Below are positions 6,030 through 7,504 of a stretch of DNA of 7,504 bases, piece by piece. This DNA comes from Candidatus Krumholzibacteriia bacterium. GTDB lineage: Bacteria > Krumholzibacteriota > Krumholzibacteriia > Krumholzibacteriales > Krumholzibacteriaceae. The notes under the pieces were generated by a model. The model saw nothing but the letters and a program-made list of their open reading frames with translations. It ran no database searches and was not told where the DNA came from. The DNA is taken from the NCBI GenBank assembly GCA_028696635.1, contig JAQVGR010000068.1:1-7504 (forward strand), read 5' to 3'. Numbering within the stretch: the stretch's first letter is position 1; the number at the start of each line of letters is the position of its first letter. Both the position numbers and the translations under genes were made by a program.

Positions 6030-7503
6030 CGTAAACCTCCAGTGCGGCGAGCGCCCGCCGGGCCTCGACCGCGTCGCTGAACGGAACCGTGCCGCCGGCG
6101 AGTATCTGGTAATCCTCATGCCCCTTGCCCGCGATCACCACGAGGTCTTCGGGCCCCGCCGCGGTGATCGCCAGGCGGATCGCCTCGGCTCGGTCGACGA
6201 CGATCTCGAGCGGCGTGCCGCTCCCGGCAGTCCCCTCGACGATGTCCCGCACGATCGCGTCGGGATCCTCGCTGCGGGGGTTGTCGCTGGTGACGAAGAC
6301 CAGATCGCTGCGCTCGACCGCGACGCGCCCCATCATCGGCCTCTTGCCCCGGTCGCGGTCGCCTCCTGCGCCGAAGACGGTGATGAGGCGTCCGCGGACG
6401 AGCTCGCGGCAGAACGAAAGCAGTTTCTCCAGGGCGTCGGGGGTATGCGCGTAGTCGACGATCACCGTCGGACCGCTGCGCGCGGGTATCAGCTGGAAAC
6501 GCCCCGGTATCGCCGAGACCGCCTCGAGCCCTTCGCCGATCAGTGCGGGGGGCGCTCCGACCGCCGCCGCCGAGGCGGCGGCGCCGAGAGCGTTCCACGC
6601 GGAGAAGCGGCCGAGCACGGCCATCCGCACCGGCACGCTCCACCCGGGGCCCTCGATCGTCATCCGGGTCCCCGCGAGATCGGCAGCGAGGGCGGCGCAG
6701 CGCACGTCCGCCCCCTCCGACGCCCCGAACGCGACGGCGGGGCCCGCGTACCTGCCCGCGACCTCCGCCACACGCGGGTCGTCGATGTTGTAGGCGAGCG
6801 TTCCGGGAGGCTTGCGCCTCCCCGGCGCGGCGAGGGAGCGGACGAAGATCTCCTTCGCCTCTGTATACGCCTCGACCGTCCCGTGATAGTCCATGTGATC
6901 CCGCGAGATGTTGGTGAACACGCCCGCGTCGAACTCGAGACCGGCGATCCGTCCCTGGGAGGCGGCGTGCGAGCTGACCTCCATCACCGCCGACCGGCAC
7001 CCCCGCTCGACGAAGCCGGCGAGGATCCGGTTGAGCTCGGCCGCCGTGGGAGTCGTATGGGTCGCCCGGCGCCATTGATCCCCCGCGCCGAATCCGACCG
7101 TCCCGATGATCCCGGCCGGTCCGTGCGACCGTTCGAGGATCGATCGGAGCATGAAGGCGGTCGACGTCTTCCCGTTCGTGCCGGTGATCCCCACGAGCAC
7201 GAGCCTCGACGAGGGATCGCCGTAGAAGATGCGGGCGAGCAGCGCCTCGGTCGTCGACGAACTGTCCACGACGACAACGGGAACGTCTGCTTCGACCGGT
7301 TTCTCGACAACCAGCGCTGCTGCGCCCGCCCGTAACGCCTGTCCGACGTGCTCGTGACCGTCGGCGCGGGCGCCGCGCAGGGCGATGAAGAGATCGCCGC
7401 CGCGGACCTCCCGCGAATCGGTCGCGAGCCCCTGTATCTCGACGTCCCGCCATCCGATGCGAGCCGCTCCCTGGAGCGGCTCGACGAGCCGGGAGAGTCT
7501 CAT
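6019..7503 (-). CDS. murE: MurE, UDP-MurNAc-L-Ala-D-Glu:meso-diaminopimelate ligase
   Basis: Cytoplasmic ATP-dependent Mur ligase that adds the third stem-peptide residue. The 494 residues match the family's usual length, and the protein looks complete. Domain 1 carries IQGLATDSREVRGGDLFIAL (residues 23-42). The ATPase domain has the P-loop GITGTNGKTST (105-115), THTTPTAAELN (148-158), MEVSSHA (174-180), NISRDHMDYHGT (198-209) and Lys217 in EAYTEAKEIF, the expected carbamylated lysine. The C-terminal domain has DYAHTPDALEK (350-360), GAGGDRDRGKRPMMG (378-392), DNPRSEDP (407-414) and GKGHEDYQ (459-466). DNPR is the family's specificity motif for meso-diaminopimelate, as opposed to the L-lysine-adding enzymes. 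The ATG at 7503-7501 gives a normal N-terminus, but its ribosome-binding site lies outside the window. It is the first gene seen of the run and overlaps the probable murF start by 11 bases. Confidence 0.97.
   Translation of the reverse strand: MRLSRLVEPLQGAARIGWRDVEIQGLATDSREVRGGDLFIALRGARADGHEHVGQALRAGAAALVVEKPVEADVPVVVVDSSSTTEALLARIFYGDPSSRLVLVGITGTNGKTSTAFMLRSILERSHGPAGIIGTVGFGAGDQWRRATHTTPTAAELNRILAGFVERGCRSAVMEVSSHAASQGRIAGLEFDAGVFTNISRDHMDYHGTVEAYTEAKEIFVRSLAAPGRRKPPGTLAYNIDDPRVAEVAGRYAGPAVAFGASEGADVRCAALAADLAGTRMTIEGPGWSVPVRMAVLGRFSAWNALGAAASAAAVGAPPALIGEGLEAVSAIPGRFQLIPARSGPTVIVDYAHTPDALEKLLSFCRELVRGRLITVFGAGGDRDRGKRPMMGRVAVERSDLVFVTSDNPRSEDPDAIVRDIVEGTAGSGTPLEIVVDRAEAIRLAITAAGPEDLVVIAGKGHEDYQILAGGTVPFSDAVEARRALAALEVYDQG
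6035..6040 (-). promoter_or_regulatory. Shine-Dalgarno of murF, facing a non-canonical start
   Basis: The minus strand reads GGAGGT inside the last murE codons. Five bases later comes AUC in the murF frame, and no AUG, GUG or UUG lies in that frame nearby. Its strength and its position just before the murE stop, where the neighbouring genes have theirs, suggest that murF translation starts here despite the odd codon. The bases also encode Glu-Val of MurE, so chance is possible. Confidence 0.55.
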
Positions 7504-7504
7504 C

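Noticed and set aside
1417..6080. Long open frames on the plus strand antisense to ftsW, murD, mraY and murF (1417-2535, 2142-3545, 3628-4746, 4773-6080)
   Set aside because: Their products are low-complexity Arg/Pro/Asp/Glu-rich strings with no recognisable domain, and they lie antisense to well-conserved genes. GC-rich third codon positions commonly leave the opposite strand free of stops.
5929..7335. 468-codon plus-strand open frame antisense to murE
   Set aside because: It has the same Arg/Asp/Pro-rich composition as the other antisense shadows, and the minus strand carries the full set of MurE motifs.

Overview
The window is a stretch of the division and cell wall (dcw) cluster, read entirely from the minus strand. 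In transcription order it holds murE, murF, mraY, murD, ftsW and the first 323 codons of murG, which runs off the low-coordinate edge. All six genes were identified from conserved family motifs read in the translations. Essentially the whole window is coding. The only gap between genes is 34 bases, between mraY and murD. No RNA gene, mobile element, CRISPR array, promoter or terminator is visible, which fits the interior of a long operon whose promoter lies upstream (beyond base 7504).

Layout from high to low coordinates: murE (7503-6019) begins one base inside the window edge. murF (about 6029-4620) overlaps the murE end and has no ordinary start codon where one is expected. mraY (4620-3538) is joined to murF by a TGATG stop/start overlap. 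A 34-base gap follows, with a perfect 18-base palindrome. Then come murD (3503-2160), ftsW (2163-970, ATGA overlap with murD) and murG (970 to beyond 1, TGATG overlap with ftsW). The mraY, ftsW and murG starts each have a strong purine-rich Shine-Dalgarno sequence inside the end of the preceding gene. This points to translational coupling.

The genes act in one pathway. MurD, MurE and MurF add D-Glu, a diamino acid and D-Ala-D-Ala to UDP-MurNAc-L-Ala in the cytoplasm. MraY moves phospho-MurNAc-pentapeptide onto undecaprenyl phosphate (lipid I). MurG adds GlcNAc to give lipid II, and FtsW polymerises lipid II at the septum. The MurE motif DNPR predicts meso-diaminopimelate as its substrate.

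The organism is a bacterium of high G+C content (roughly two thirds by eye) with meso-DAP peptidoglycan and canonical dcw gene order. Some variants, such as QPNIS in FtsW where QPD-type motifs are usual and LQEQN in MurG, recall the FCB assemblage and related uncultured lineages. That placement is a weak inference from memory. I see no undescribed system here. The points most worth a second look are the murF start and the mraY-murD palindrome.
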